Position numbers and translations under genes: made by a program. Under the pieces are notes generated by a model. It searched no databases. It was not told where the DNA came from and saw nothing but the letters and a program-made list of their open reading frames with translations. Below, piece after piece: positions 17,081 to 25,647 of a DNA stretch of 64,000 nt; the stretch's first letter is position 1; each line of letters starts with the position of its first letter. Source of the stretch: Catellatospora vulcania (GTDB lineage Bacteria; Actinomycetota; Actinomycetes; Mycobacteriales; Micromonosporaceae). Where the stretch lies: NCBI RefSeq assembly GCF_009720385.1, contig NZ_WARX01000001.1, forward strand, positions 1-64,000, written 5' to 3'.

Positions 17081-17896
17081 GTGGGGACTACGGCGTTCGT
17101 GCTCGGCGGCGGTGGCGTGCTCGGCGCCGTCGAGGTCGGCATGCTGCGCGCGCTGTTCCGCGCGGGCATCCGGCCCGACCTGGTGGTCGGCCTGTCCATC
17201 GGCGCGATCAATGCAGCCCTGGTCGCCGCGGACCCCGAACCCGAGGTCACCGACAAGCTGGTCCGGCTGTGGGCCACCCCCGAGATCAGCGAGGTGTACG
17301 GCGACTCGGTGCCGCGCCAGCTGCGCCGCCTGGCCACCCGTACCCACCTGCACTCGCCCGCCCCGCTGCAGCGGGTGCTGGAGCGCTCGATGCGGGCCGA
17401 GATCACCTTCGCCGACATGCGCGTGCCGCTGCACGTGTGCGCGGCGAACATCGAACGCGCCGAGGCGCACTGGTTCAGCAGCGGCCGGGTCGTGGACGCG
17501 GTGCTGGCCGCGGCCGCCCTGCCCGGGGTGCTGCCCCCGGTGGAGATCGGCGGCGAGCACTACCTCGACGGCAACCTGGTGGCGTACCCGATCAACCACG
17601 CCGTCGAGATGGGCGCGGACGAGGTCTTCATGCTCCAGGTCGGCCGGCTGGAACGGCCGTTGCAGCCGCCGCAGCGGCCGTGGGAGGCGACCAACGTCGC
17701 CATGGAGATCGCCCGCCGGGTCCGCTTCACCCGTGAGCTGGCCGCCATCCCCGACGGCGTACGCGTGCACGTGCTCCCCGGCGGCGCCGGCGCCGATGAG
17801 AGCCCCTGGGCGTACCGCGACGCCGCCGCCGTCGGCCGCCGCGTCTCCGCCGCCTACGCCGCCTCCCGCGACTACCTCTCCGCCGTCGGCCACTGA
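17081..17896 (+). CDS. Patatin-like phospholipase
   Basis: A 271-residue soluble protein of the patatin (PNPLA) family, serine lipases that deacylate phospholipids or other acyl esters with a Ser-Asp dyad. The oxyanion loop is LGGGGVLGA, the nucleophile is Ser39 in GLSIG, and the dyad Asp163 lies in YLDGNL (family DGG/DGN). There is no signal peptide, so it should act in the cytoplasm. The start chosen is GTG 17081, because homology-like sequence (TTAFVLGGGG) begins there; a CATGAT hexamer six bases upstream and the absence of a ribosome site suggest a leaderless message. It ends in a region holding a long inverted repeat and a tandem array, convergent with the HdeD-like gene. Confidence 0.85.
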   Translation: MGTTAFVLGGGGVLGAVEVGMLRALFRAGIRPDLVVGLSIGAINAALVAADPEPEVTDKLVRLWATPEISEVYGDSVPRQLRRLATRTHLHSPAPLQRVLERSMRAEITFADMRVPLHVCAANIERAEAHWFSSGRVVDAVLAAAALPGVLPPVEIGGEHYLDGNLVAYPINHAVEMGADEVFMLQVGRLERPLQPPQRPWEATNVAMEIARRVRFTRELAAIPDGVRVHVLPGGAGADESPWAYRDAAAVGRRVSAAYAASRDYLSAVGH

Positions 17897-17942
17897 CCCA
17901 CCCACGCACACCCCCGAAACGCCTGCCGCACCCCTGGCCCCT

Positions 17943-18011
17943 TGCCGCAACTCTTAAAGAGTCGCGGCCTCAGACCTGCCCCAAGGCCGCGACTCTTTAA
18001 GAGTTGCGGCA
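17943..18011. repeat. Long inverted repeat, family 2 (GCAACTCTTAAAGA)
   Basis: Perfect 28-base arms (17943-17970, 17984-18011) with a 13-base loop. The arm starts TGCCGCAACTCTTAAAGAGT, nearly identical to the arm at 26811-26871. It sits between convergent genes (patatin and HdeD-like) and can act as a bidirectional terminator, though the conserved sequence exceeds what that needs. Confidence 0.88.
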
Positions 18012-18012
18012 G

Positions 18013-18129
18013 GTGGCGAGGCCGGGTGGCGAGGCCGGGTGGCGAGGCCGGGTGGCGAGGCCGGGTGGCGAGGCCGGGTGGCGAGGCCGGGTGGCGAGGC
18101 CGGGTGGCGAGGCCGGGTGGCGGGGCCGG
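18013..18129. repeat. 13-bp tandem array GTGGCGAGGCCGG
   Basis: Nine consecutive 13-base units follow the inverted repeat directly; the last (18117-18129) has A changed to G, and a degenerate unit follows. 13 is not divisible by three, so it is a non-coding minisatellite. It ends 17 bases before the stop codon of the convergent HdeD-like gene. Confidence 0.9.
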
Positions 18130-18146
18130 GTGGCGGGGGGCGGTGG

Positions 18147-18761
18147 TCAGGCGACGCCGGGGACGGAGCCGGAGCCGGAGCCGGAGGCGGTGCGTTTGGC
18201 GGCGCGGCCTGAGGTGAAGCCGAGGACGAGCTGGATGATGCCGAGGGCGATGAGCCAGAAGCCGGTGATCCAGACCAGCACGGTGAGCGTGATGCCCGGC
18301 CAGAAGAACAGGACCAGGCCGGCCGCGATGCTGAGCAGCCCCATCAGCACGGTGCCGATCTTCGGCCAGGTGCCGTGCACGCGGGCGAAGCCGGTGACCA
18401 CCTCGGCGACCCCGCCGACGATCCAGACCAGGCCCAGCACCACGGCCAGCACCTTGATCGAGTCGACCAGGTGCCGCAGGCAGATGATGCCCACGACGAC
18501 GTAGAGCAGGCCCATCACGGCGATCAGGGCGCGGTGGCCGCCGCTGACCCCCTTGGCGGTCAGGCCCTCCACGATCCGGAAGATCCCGACGATGACGAGC
18601 CAGACGCCGATCAGCGCCGCGATCAGCACGAGCGTCTTCTCGGGCCAGAAGGTGAGCGCGAGACCCGCGGCGATGGAGATCAGCCCGCCGATGATCGACA
18701 TGCGTTTGAACGAACGCAATGCGCTGGCTTCGAGTGCCGCGTCTCCATACGGATCAATCAT
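18147..18761 (-). CDS. HdeD-like DUF308 integral membrane protein
   Basis: A 204-residue protein with six predicted membrane helices arranged as three similar hairpins; GLISIAAGLALTFWPEKTL and GLLSIAAGLVLFFWPGITL are an obvious internal repeat, the family trademark. The HdeD/DUF308 family is linked to acid or general stress in some bacteria but its molecular function is unknown. The C-terminus ends in a short Ser/Gly tail. No ribosome site precedes ATG 18761; instead TTATCT lies seven bases upstream on the same strand, so the message may be leaderless. A second DUF308 protein is encoded at 57944. Confidence 0.8.
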   Translation of the reverse strand: MIDPYGDAALEASALRSFKRMSIIGGLISIAAGLALTFWPEKTLVLIAALIGVWLVIVGIFRIVEGLTAKGVSGGHRALIAVMGLLYVVVGIICLRHLVDSIKVLAVVLGLVWIVGGVAEVVTGFARVHGTWPKIGTVLMGLLSIAAGLVLFFWPGITLTVLVWITGFWLIALGIIQLVLGFTSGRAAKRTASGSGSGSVPGVA

Positions 18762-18768
18762 GGTGCGA

Positions 18769-18774
18769 AGATAA
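18769..18774 (-). promoter_or_regulatory. Candidate -10 box of a leaderless transcript
   Basis: TTATCT on the minus strand ends seven bases before ATG 18761, and no Shine-Dalgarno sequence intervenes. This spacing would put the transcription start at or beside the start codon. Confidence 0.4.
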
Positions 18775-18840
18775 CTCGCAATATCTGTGATTTCTCCCTT
18801 TTCGGATGAGTAGCCTCAACATGAGATGAAGGGGGCAGCG

Positions 18841-19281
18841 ATGAAGAGAGGTCCGCTCGAGTTCGTGGTCGTCGAGTTCGCCGGCCGCATTCCCGGGCGT
18901 CGCCTCGGGCCCGAGCTGCATCGCCTGGTGGACCAGGAGATCGTCCGCATCATCGACATGGTGGTGGTCGACAAGGCCGCCGACGGCGCCGTCACCTCCC
19001 ACGAGCTGGGGGAGTATCAGGGCGATGAGGACTTCGAGGCGATCGACCCGGCGATCCAGGCGCTCGACGGGCTCATCTCCGAACAGGACGTGCAGGACCT
19101 CGCCGAGGCGATCACGCCCGGTGCGCAGGCCCTCGTGCTGCTCTTCGAGCACCTGTGGCTGGCCAGCGTCAGCGCGGTCGTCGCGGAGGCCGGCGGTGAG
19201 ATCGTCCTCGCCGAACGCATCCCGGTCCCGGTGGTGGACGCGGTCGAGGCGGCGGTGCACGCGGCACCGGTGGGAGGCTGA
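18841..19281 (+). CDS. DUF6325 family protein
   Basis: A 146-residue soluble acidic protein. It begins GPLEFVVVEFAGRIPG, then EIVRIIDMVVVDKAADGAV, features of DUF6325, a family common in actinobacteria and of unknown function. A run of G ahead (GGGGG, 18829-18833) with seven-base spacing favours ATG 18841 over the in-frame ATG 18826. The next gene, a SHOCT protein, begins one base after its stop, and a polytopic membrane protein follows; the three form an operon. DUF6325-SHOCT pairs are frequent in related genomes, which suggests a shared membrane or stress function, but no activity can be assigned. Confidence 0.75.
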   Translation: MKRGPLEFVVVEFAGRIPGRRLGPELHRLVDQEIVRIIDMVVVDKAADGAVTSHELGEYQGDEDFEAIDPAIQALDGLISEQDVQDLAEAITPGAQALVLLFEHLWLASVSAVVAEAGGEIVLAERIPVPVVDAVEAAVHAAPVGG

Positions 19282-19282
19282 C

Positions 19283-19696
19283 ATGCTGCGGAGACGTCCG
19301 ATGACAGCGCGGCGCGGGCCGGGACTGCTCGGCACTGTCGCACGCACCGCGGTCGTGGCCGGCACGGCGACCGCCACGGCGGGCACCGTGCACCGGTGGT
19401 CCGACCGCAGGCAGGCGGAGGCGGTCCAGGAGCAGGCCGTCCAGCAGGCCGTGCACGACCAGCAACAGCAGCTCGCGCAGTCGCAGGCGCAGCTCGACGC
19501 ACAGGCACAGCAGCCTGCCGGGGTGCCCCCGCCCGCGCCCGCCGCAGCGCCCGCCGCCGCCGCGTCCGCGACCGCTGCCGGCATGCCGGGCGTGGACCTG
19601 ATGTCGCAGCTCAAGCAATTGGCCGACCTCAAGGCCGCGGGCACGCTGACGGACGCGGAGTTCACCGCGGCCAAGACGAAGCTGCTGGGCACCTGA
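19283..19696 (+). CDS. SHOCT-domain membrane-associated protein
   Basis: A 137-residue protein. After a basic N-terminus there is one weak hydrophobic segment (TVARTAVVAGTATATAGTV), then a long Gln/Ala-rich, probably coiled-coil region (residues 45-75), an Ala/Pro linker, and a C-terminal SHOCT motif (LADLKAAGTLTDAEFTAAK). SHOCT is a short helical oligomerisation module found at protein ends; partners are usually unknown. GGGAGG five bases upstream fixes the start. The stop overlaps the next start (TGATG). A second SHOCT protein is encoded 5.3 kb downstream. Confidence 0.75.
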   Translation: MLRRRPMTARRGPGLLGTVARTAVVAGTATATAGTVHRWSDRRQAEAVQEQAVQQAVHDQQQQLAQSQAQLDAQAQQPAGVPPPAPAAAPAAAASATAAGMPGVDLMSQLKQLADLKAAGTLTDAEFTAAKTKLLGT

Positions 19697-21297
19697 TGAC
19701 GGAGCCCGAGGACCCGTCACCGTCCGCGTGGGAGCGGCGGCTCGCCGGTGCGACGCACGACGTGCCCGAGCCCGTTCAGCCCACGGTCCGGCGGCCCGGC
19801 GGCACGGTGCGCACGCTGCGCTGGGCGGGCGCGTTCGTGCTGGCGCTGCTCTCGGCGGTGCTGGTGCTGGCGTCGGTGACGGCGCGCTACGCCCGTGCCG
19901 AGCTGCTCGACACCGACCGCTACGTGGAGACCGTCGCCCCGCTCGCCACCGACCCGCAGGTGCAGGCGGCGGTCACCGACCGCGTCACCGACGAGATCAT
20001 GGCGCGGCTGCCACTGGAGAAACTGGCCGGCGACCTGGCCGCGGCGGTGAACCTGCCGCGCGTGGAAGCGGTGATCACGCTGGTGCTGCCCGCGGTCACC
20101 GACTGGCTGCAGGGCCAGATCCACAAGGTGGTGGGCGACCTGGTCACCTCACCCCGCTTCCCCGCGGTGTGGAACCAGGTCAACCGCACCGCCCACCAGA
20201 ACATCGAAGGTCTGCTCACCGGCCAGGGCACGCCGATGCTGCACAGCTCGGGCACCGACGTCGTGGTGGATCTCGGCCCGGTGCTGGCCGCCGCGCGGCA
20301 GGAACTGGTCGACCGCGGCTTCGGGCTCGCGGCCCGGATCCCGGACATGTCCATCCCGTACACCGTCGCGCAGGTGGACCAGCTTCCGGAGATCCAGCGT
20401 TACGTGCGGCTGCTCGACGTCAGCGCGACCTGGCTGCCGCTGCTGGCGCTGCTGCTGCTCGGACTCGCCGTGTGGACCGCCCCGAACCGGCGGCGCGGGC
20501 TGGTCCTCGGCCTGACTCTCAGCGCGCTGATGCTGGTCGTGGGGCTGATCGCCAACCAGATGGTCCGGGACAGAGCAGCGCAGCGGGCCACCGAGCGCGG
20601 CCTGAACCAGGCGGTGACGCTGGACGTCTACGACACGGTGCTCCGGTTCCTGGTCACCGCCCTGGTCTCCGTCCTGGTGGTGGCGCTGCTCGGGGTGCTG
20701 TGGGCACTGCTGGCGGGCCCGTCGCGACCGGCGGTGGCGGTGCGCAGCGGCGTGAACGCCCTGATCGACCGGGCTGCGCGCCCGCTGGCGCGGGAGCCGT
20801 GGGCGGTGCGGACCGGCGCGTTCGTACGCCGTTACTTCCGCTGGTTCGCGATCGTGCTCGGGGTGCTGGTGGGGTGGTGGCTGCTGGCCCGGCCCTCGGT
20901 GGCGACGGCGGTGTGGGCGTTCGTCTGCGCGGCGCTCGTCACACTGGTGCTGACGCTGGGCCGCCGGATGCCCGCCGCGGTCCTGGAACCGCTGCCCGCG
21001 GGCCCGCCGATCGGAGTGGACCCCGCGACCACGCGGGCTGCCACCGCGCCTGCGGCCACGGCTGTCCCGAAGGCCGCCGAGGAGGACCTCACCGACGAGT
21101 CGACCCCGTGGGAGCTGTCGGAGCCGTCGCAGGCAACGGAGGCCGCCCGGGCGGAGGAGCCCGGCCAGGCGGAGACGGACGAGCCGGAATCCACCGCGGA
21201 CAAGCCGACCGAGCCGGGCAGACGTGGCCCGGCCGCACGGCCGTCGCCTTCGGACGGGCCGCCGATCGACCCCACCGACCGAGCGGTCGATCCGTAA
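19696..21297 (+). CDS. Polytopic membrane protein of unknown function
   Basis: A 533-residue protein not assigned to a known family. One helix near residues 35-57 (FVLALLSAVLVLASV) is followed by an external domain of about 180 residues rich in DRVTDEIMARLP-like helical sequence, then at least four more helices between residues 235 and 420 (LPLLALLLLGLAVW, GLTLSALMLVVGLI, FLVTALVSVLVVALLGVLWALL, FAIVLGVLVGWWLLA). The last 110 residues are acidic and rich in Pro, Ala and Glu, probably cytoplasmic and disordered. ATG 19696 overlaps the SHOCT stop by one base, so it is co-translated with DUF6325 and SHOCT genes and may form a complex with them. Confidence 0.7.
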   Translation: MTEPEDPSPSAWERRLAGATHDVPEPVQPTVRRPGGTVRTLRWAGAFVLALLSAVLVLASVTARYARAELLDTDRYVETVAPLATDPQVQAAVTDRVTDEIMARLPLEKLAGDLAAAVNLPRVEAVITLVLPAVTDWLQGQIHKVVGDLVTSPRFPAVWNQVNRTAHQNIEGLLTGQGTPMLHSSGTDVVVDLGPVLAAARQELVDRGFGLAARIPDMSIPYTVAQVDQLPEIQRYVRLLDVSATWLPLLALLLLGLAVWTAPNRRRGLVLGLTLSALMLVVGLIANQMVRDRAAQRATERGLNQAVTLDVYDTVLRFLVTALVSVLVVALLGVLWALLAGPSRPAVAVRSGVNALIDRAARPLAREPWAVRTGAFVRRYFRWFAIVLGVLVGWWLLARPSVATAVWAFVCAALVTLVLTLGRRMPAAVLEPLPAGPPIGVDPATTRAATAPAATAVPKAAEEDLTDESTPWELSEPSQATEAARAEEPGQAETDEPESTADKPTEPGRRGPAARPSPSDGPPIDPTDRAVDP

Positions 21298-21325
21298 CTG
21301 GCGCGGTTGCGGCATGCTGACCCGC

Positions 21326-24300
21326 ATGACCGAGCTCGCGTCGTACCCCTGCCCGCTGTGCAGAGCCACCGCCACCCTGGACGGTCCCTGCCCCGGTTGC
21401 GGCCGCGCGCCGGACCCGGACGCTGCGGCGGTGCTGGCCTACGACGGGCGGATCACCGCGGTCCTGCCGCAGGTGGAGCAGGCCCGCATCGCGTACGAGG
21501 GACTGTCGGACCAGCTCGCGCAGCTGCGCCGGGACCGTGAGGTGCATGCCTCGAAGGTCCGGGTGGCGGTGGCCCGGGAGCGCTCGGCGCATCAGCCGAC
21601 GCTGCTCAGACTGCCGCCCACCACCGGCAGCCTGCCGCAGGCGACCGGAGGCGTCCCGCCGACGGCCGGTGCCCTGCCGCCCGCCGGCCGGCAGCCGGAG
21701 TCCTCGCCGCGCACCGTGCAGAACCTGCTGTTCATCCTGGGCGGGCTGCTGCTCGGCATCGCCGCGATCGTGTTCACCGCGGTGGCCTGGGCGACGTTCG
21801 ACGTGGTCGGCCGGGCCCTCATCCTCGGCGTGCTCACCATCGGCGTGCTGGCCGTGCCGCCGCTGGTGCGCCGCCGCGCGCTGACCGCGACCGCGGAGAC
21901 CTTCGCGGCGCTCGGGCTGCTGCTGGTCGTGCTCGACGGCTACGCCGTCTGGTATGTCAACCTCGGCGGCGTCGCCGACCACTGGGACCCCGGCTTCTAC
22001 GCGGGAGCCGTGGCCACCTTCACCGCCCTGCTCGGCTACGGCTATGCCCGGGTCGTCGGGACGAGCGCGACCCGGTTCGGCGCGCTGCTGGCCGCGCAGC
22101 CCGCGCTGCCCCTGTTCTTCCTGGAGTCCTCCGCCGACGTGGCGGGCTGGTCGGCCGTCTTCACCGCGGTCGCCCTCGGCGACCTGCTGCTCTACCGGGC
22201 GTTGCGGCCCGCCGCCGTCCCGTCGGCGACCGGCCGGCCGGTGCCGGACGACCAGCCCGTGGCCGAGGTCCCCGTGCCGAGGCAGTCCGGGCAGGAGCCT
22301 GCCGTGGCAGGTTCGCCCCCGCAGCCCACCGCGGCCGCGGCGCAGGCGACGGCGGCGGAGCTGCCGGGGCGCGCCGGGCTGCGGGTGCTGGCGCTGCTGG
22401 CATACCTCGGCATGCTGGGGATCGGTGGTCTGCTCGCACTGGTCGCATGGCTGCTCGGAGCCGAGCCGGACACCGCGGTGACCGGCTCGCTGGTGCTGCT
22501 CGCCGCCGCCGGAGTGCTGGCGGCCGGGCTGTGGCAGTTCGGCACGGGCGCTGCCGCCGGGTTCGCCCGGCCCATGGCCGGTGCCGTGGTGACGGTGGCG
22601 CTGGCCGCGGCGCTGGCACGTCCGGCGCTCGTGCAGTGGCCGCACTACTGGCTGCTGGTGCTGGCGGGCGCGGCGGCACTGGTGACGGTGCTGGTGGTGG
22701 TGCTGGGTGGTGCCCTGTCGGCCCGGTGGCCCGCGGTCCGGGCCGGGCTGGTCGGCGGTGCGGCGCTGGCGCTGAGCGTGCCCGCACTGTGCGCCGCCGG
22801 CTGGGCGCTGGGCGCGGGCTGGCAGTCCGTCGAGGACGCGATGCCGTGGTGGGCCGCCGATCCGGCGGGCTTCGACGGTTCGTACGGCTGGCTCCTGCCG
22901 GTGAGCCTGACCCTGGTGGCCGCCGCGGGCTGGCTGCTGACCGGGCCGCCGGCGCCCGAACCGGTGCGGGCGTACGTCGCCGCGGGGGCGGTGCTGCTGC
23001 TCCCGCTGACGGTGCCGGGACACCCGGCGCTGACGCCGTGGTCGGCGCTCGCCGTCGATCTGGCCGCGGTGGCCGTCGCGCTGGGCGTGGCCCTGCTGCT
23101 GCGCCGCCACCTCGTGCTCTGGGGCGTGGTGGCCGGGCTGCTCGCGGGACACGCGCTGCTGGCCGGGGCGGGCAGCCGGGTGTTGTCGGCCTGGGCGCTG
23201 GGTGGCGTGGTGGTGCTGGGGCTGGCCGCGGCCGCGTTCGGCTGGCGCAGCTCCCTGGTGCCGGAGGGCGGCACGCGCTCGCTGGGCGGGACCGGCACCG
23301 TGAGCACCGCGAGCGCGCTGCACGGGGTGCGGGTGCTTGGCGGGGTGAGCGGCGCGGTGGCGCTGGCGCTGCTGCCGCCCATGGCGCACAGCGTGGTGGC
23401 CGCGGCCGGGGTGGACGACCTGTGGTCGCGCCGGGCGATGCTGGCCGCGGCTCTGCTGACGCCGCTGTGGGTATACCTGTCGCCCGCCCGGTTGCGGGAC
23501 TACGCCGTGGTCGGCGGCCTGGTGGGGGCGTTGTGGGCGCTGCCCGGCGGGCATCCGCCGCAGGATTCCGCGGCCGTGTACGCCGCCCTGTGCACGCTGG
23601 CCCTCGCGCTGGTCGCGATGCAGTCGCGCTGGGTCCGGGCGGAGATCCCGGCGCAGGTCGTGCTGGCGCTGACCCTGCTGATGTGCGCCGAGGCGCTACA
23701 CCTGATCTTCATCGCGCCGCTGAGCTGGCTGGGCCGGATCTGGGCGGCCGACCCGGTCGGCACCGGACTGAGCGCCTATCCGAGCGACCGGCTGCCCTGG
23801 GCGTACGCGGTCGCGCTGCTGCTGCTCGCGCCCGCGGTCGCGGCCTGGTTCCGGCGGGGCGGGGTGCGCCTGATGGCGGTGGCCGGTGGTGTGGTCGCCG
23901 CGGTCGCCGGGCTCGCCGCGCTGGCCGCCGCGCAGGCGCCCTGGCCGACGATCAGCGCTGTGCAGCTGCTGCTGGGCGTGGCCCTGCTGGTGCTGGCCGG
24001 GCTGCGGCCGTACGGCGCGCTGACGCTCGCGGGCGGCCTGTTCGGGCTGCTGCTCACCGGGGCCGGGCTGGCCGGGACGTTGGCCGAGAAGTGGTCGACG
24101 ATCGCCGGGCTGGCGCTGGTGACCGTGACGCTGGCCGTGATCGCGGTGGGCGGGCGCACCCGGCCGGTGCGCACCGCCGGCTGGCTGGCCGGGGCTGCCG
24201 GCAAGGTGCTGCTGGCGATCGCCGTCGGCGAGGCGGCCGAGCTGCGCTTCGAGTTCGTCGCCTACCTGGTGCTCGGGGTCGCGGCGATCGTGCTGGGCCT

Positions 24301-24973
24301 GGCGTACGCGCCGTTCGCCCGGGAGCAGCGGGTCGCGGCGGAGGCGGCGGCCCATTCCGCGGCCCTGGTCGCGTTGACGCTGTGCCACGGTTACGTCGAG
24401 GCGATGGCACTGGTGCTGGCGCTGTGGGGGATCGCGGTCGGGCTGACCGTGCTGGCCGCGCCGCGCCGGGAGCGGGTGCTGCGGGCCGCCGCGTCCGCCG
24501 TGCTGGAGGCGGTCGCGTGGTGCGCGATCCTCGCCGCGCAGGGCGTCGGCCTGCTGGAGGCGTACACCCTGCCGGTGGCGCTGCTCGCGCTGGCCGTCGG
24601 CTGGTACGCGGCACGGTCGCGGCCGGACCTGTCCAGCTGGCTGTACGCCGGTCCGGCACTGGTCGCGGCGCTGCTGCCCAGCCTGGCGGGCGCGCTGACC
24701 GACGAGGTCCCGCTGCGGCGGCTGCTGCTGGGGGCCGGCGCGCTGGCGGTCACCGTGTTCGGCTCGGTGCGCCGGTTGCAGGCGCCGGTGGTGCTCGGCG
24801 GCGGCGTGCTCCTGGTGGTGTCCCTGCACGAGCTGGTCCTGGTGTCGCGGCTGCTGCCGACGTGGGTGCCGATCGCGGTCGGCGGGGCGGTGCTGCTGGC
24901 GCTGGCCATCACCTACGAGCGCAGCCGCCGGGACGTCGCCCGGTTGAGGGGGGCCATCGGCCGGATGCGGTAA
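21326..24973 (+). CDS. Giant zinc-ribbon polytopic membrane protein (SCO7613 C-terminal-domain type)
   Basis: A 1215-residue protein. It starts with a zinc ribbon (CPLCRATATLDGPCPGCGR), then a coiled segment (residues about 45-75), a Pro-rich linker, and close to 1000 residues of almost continuous hydrophobic helices, roughly thirty or more membrane segments by eye. The overall plan matches large actinobacterial proteins annotated by a domain first named in Streptomyces coelicolor; their function is unknown. The start is uncertain: ATG 21326 is chosen, ATG 21314 is in frame and close behind TAACTG, and neither has a ribosome site, so a near-leaderless message is likely. The gene begins just after the membrane-protein gene, on the same strand. 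Confidence 0.75.
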   Translation: MTELASYPCPLCRATATLDGPCPGCGRAPDPDAAAVLAYDGRITAVLPQVEQARIAYEGLSDQLAQLRRDREVHASKVRVAVARERSAHQPTLLRLPPTTGSLPQATGGVPPTAGALPPAGRQPESSPRTVQNLLFILGGLLLGIAAIVFTAVAWATFDVVGRALILGVLTIGVLAVPPLVRRRALTATAETFAALGLLLVVLDGYAVWYVNLGGVADHWDPGFYAGAVATFTALLGYGYARVVGTSATRFGALLAAQPALPLFFLESSADVAGWSAVFTAVALGDLLLYRALRPAAVPSATGRPVPDDQPVAEVPVPRQSGQEPAVAGSPPQPTAAAAQATAAELPGRAGLRVLALLAYLGMLGIGGLLALVAWLLGAEPDTAVTGSLVLLAAAGVLAAGLWQFGTGAAAGFARPMAGAVVTVALAAALARPALVQWPHYWLLVLAGAAALVTVLVVVLGGALSARWPAVRAGLVGGAALALSVPALCAAGWALGAGWQSVEDAMPWWAADPAGFDGSYGWLLPVSLTLVAAAGWLLTGPPAPEPVRAYVAAGAVLLLPLTVPGHPALTPWSALAVDLAAVAVALGVALLLRRHLVLWGVVAGLLAGHALLAGAGSRVLSAWALGGVVVLGLAAAAFGWRSSLVPEGGTRSLGGTGTVSTASALHGVRVLGGVSGAVALALLPPMAHSVVAAAGVDDLWSRRAMLAAALLTPLWVYLSPARLRDYAVVGGLVGALWALPGGHPPQDSAAVYAALCTLALALVAMQSRWVRAEIPAQVVLALTLLMCAEALHLIFIAPLSWLGRIWAADPVGTGLSAYPSDRLPWAYAVALLLLAPAVAAWFRRGGVRLMAVAGGVVAAVAGLAALAAAQAPWPTISAVQLLLGVALLVLAGLRPYGALTLAGGLFGLLLTGAGLAGTLAEKWSTIAGLALVTVTLAVIAVGGRTRPVRTAGWLAGAAGKVLLAIAVGEAAELRFEFVAYLVLGVAAIVLGLAYAPFAREQRVAAEAAAHSAALVALTLCHGYVEAMALVLALWGIAVGLTVLAAPRRERVLRAAASAVLEAVAWCAILAAQGVGLLEAYTLPVALLALAVGWYAARSRPDLSSWLYAGPALVAALLPSLAGALTDEVPLRRLLLGAGALAVTVFGSVRRLQAPVVLGGGVLLVVSLHELVLVSRLLPTWVPIAVGGAVLLALAITYERSRRDVARLRGAIGRMR

Positions 24974-25035
24974 CCGGGTCCCGCTGAGGCGTTCTGCCCG
25001 CAAGAATGGGGGAGAGTGCCACATTAGGGGGGAAG

Positions 25036-25578
25036 ATGGACTTCTGGGACGTCTTCTGGTTGTTGCTGATCTTCATTCCGCTGCTGCTGATCTGGGCCTT
25101 CGCGATCGTGGACATCTTCCGCCGCGACGACCTCTCCGGCTGGCTCAAGGCGCTGTGGATCGTGGTGGTCATCCTGCTGCCGTTCCTCGGCACGCTGATC
25201 TACCTCATCTTCCGGCAGCCCGGGGCCACCGCCCAGGAGCGCCGGGCGATGGACCAGGCCAGCCGCGAGTTCGTCGAGAAGTACTCGCCGAACGACTCGG
25301 CGCAGCAGCTCAAACTGCTGTCCGACCTGCACGACCGCGGCAAGCTGAGCGACGCGGAGTTCGCCGAGGAGAAGACCCGCGTGCTCGACGCCGCCCGCGC
25401 GCACGACACACCGGAGGAGAAGGCCCGCATGCTCGACGTCGCCCGCCCACACGACACCCCGCCCGCCGGCCCCGGCACGCCCCCGGCGGCCCCTGCAGAC
25501 ACGGCCGGACCTGTCGCGCCGCCGCCGACGACCGGCGGCAGCGAGCCGCCGCGCCGCCCGCGGGGCTTCGGCGCATAG
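25036..25578 (+). CDS. SHOCT-domain protein with PLDc_N-type membrane hairpin
   Basis: A 180-residue protein. Two membrane helices lie at residues 5-25 (VFWLLLIFIPLLLIWAFAIV) and 35-58 (ALWIVVVILLPFLGTLIYLIF), the latter matching the short 'phospholipase D-nuclease N-terminal' segment. A SHOCT module follows (LLSDLHDRGKLSDAEFAEEK), then two partly repeated LDxARxHDTPEEKARMLDVA units and a Pro-rich tail. Catalytic phospholipase D motifs are absent, so no enzyme activity is implied. GGGGGGAAG just ahead of ATG 25036 is a strong ribosome site. It is on the same strand as the zinc-ribbon membrane protein, 62 bases on. Function unknown. Confidence 0.75.
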   Translation: MDFWDVFWLLLIFIPLLLIWAFAIVDIFRRDDLSGWLKALWIVVVILLPFLGTLIYLIFRQPGATAQERRAMDQASREFVEKYSPNDSAQQLKLLSDLHDRGKLSDAEFAEEKTRVLDAARAHDTPEEKARMLDVARPHDTPPAGPGTPPAAPADTAGPVAPPPTTGGSEPPRRPRGFGA

Positions 25579-25633
25579 ACGTCGGGCTGTGACGCTGGAC
25601 GTTTGCGGGTTGCGGCAGGTCGCGCACCGAACC

Positions 25634-25639
25634 TAGGGT
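25634..25639 (+). promoter_or_regulatory. Candidate -10 box of leaderless FHA gene
   Basis: TAGGGT ends eight bases before ATG 25648 with no ribosome site between, the spacing expected when transcription begins at the start codon. Confidence 0.4.
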
Positions 25640-25647
25640 CTGTGACT

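Noticed and set aside
18013-18129. Tandem array considered as CRISPR
   Set aside because: Units are 13 bp with no spacers and no cas genes nearby.
25036-25578. SHOCT protein considered a phospholipase D
   Set aside because: Only the short membrane N-terminal segment is present; no HxKxxxxD motif exists.
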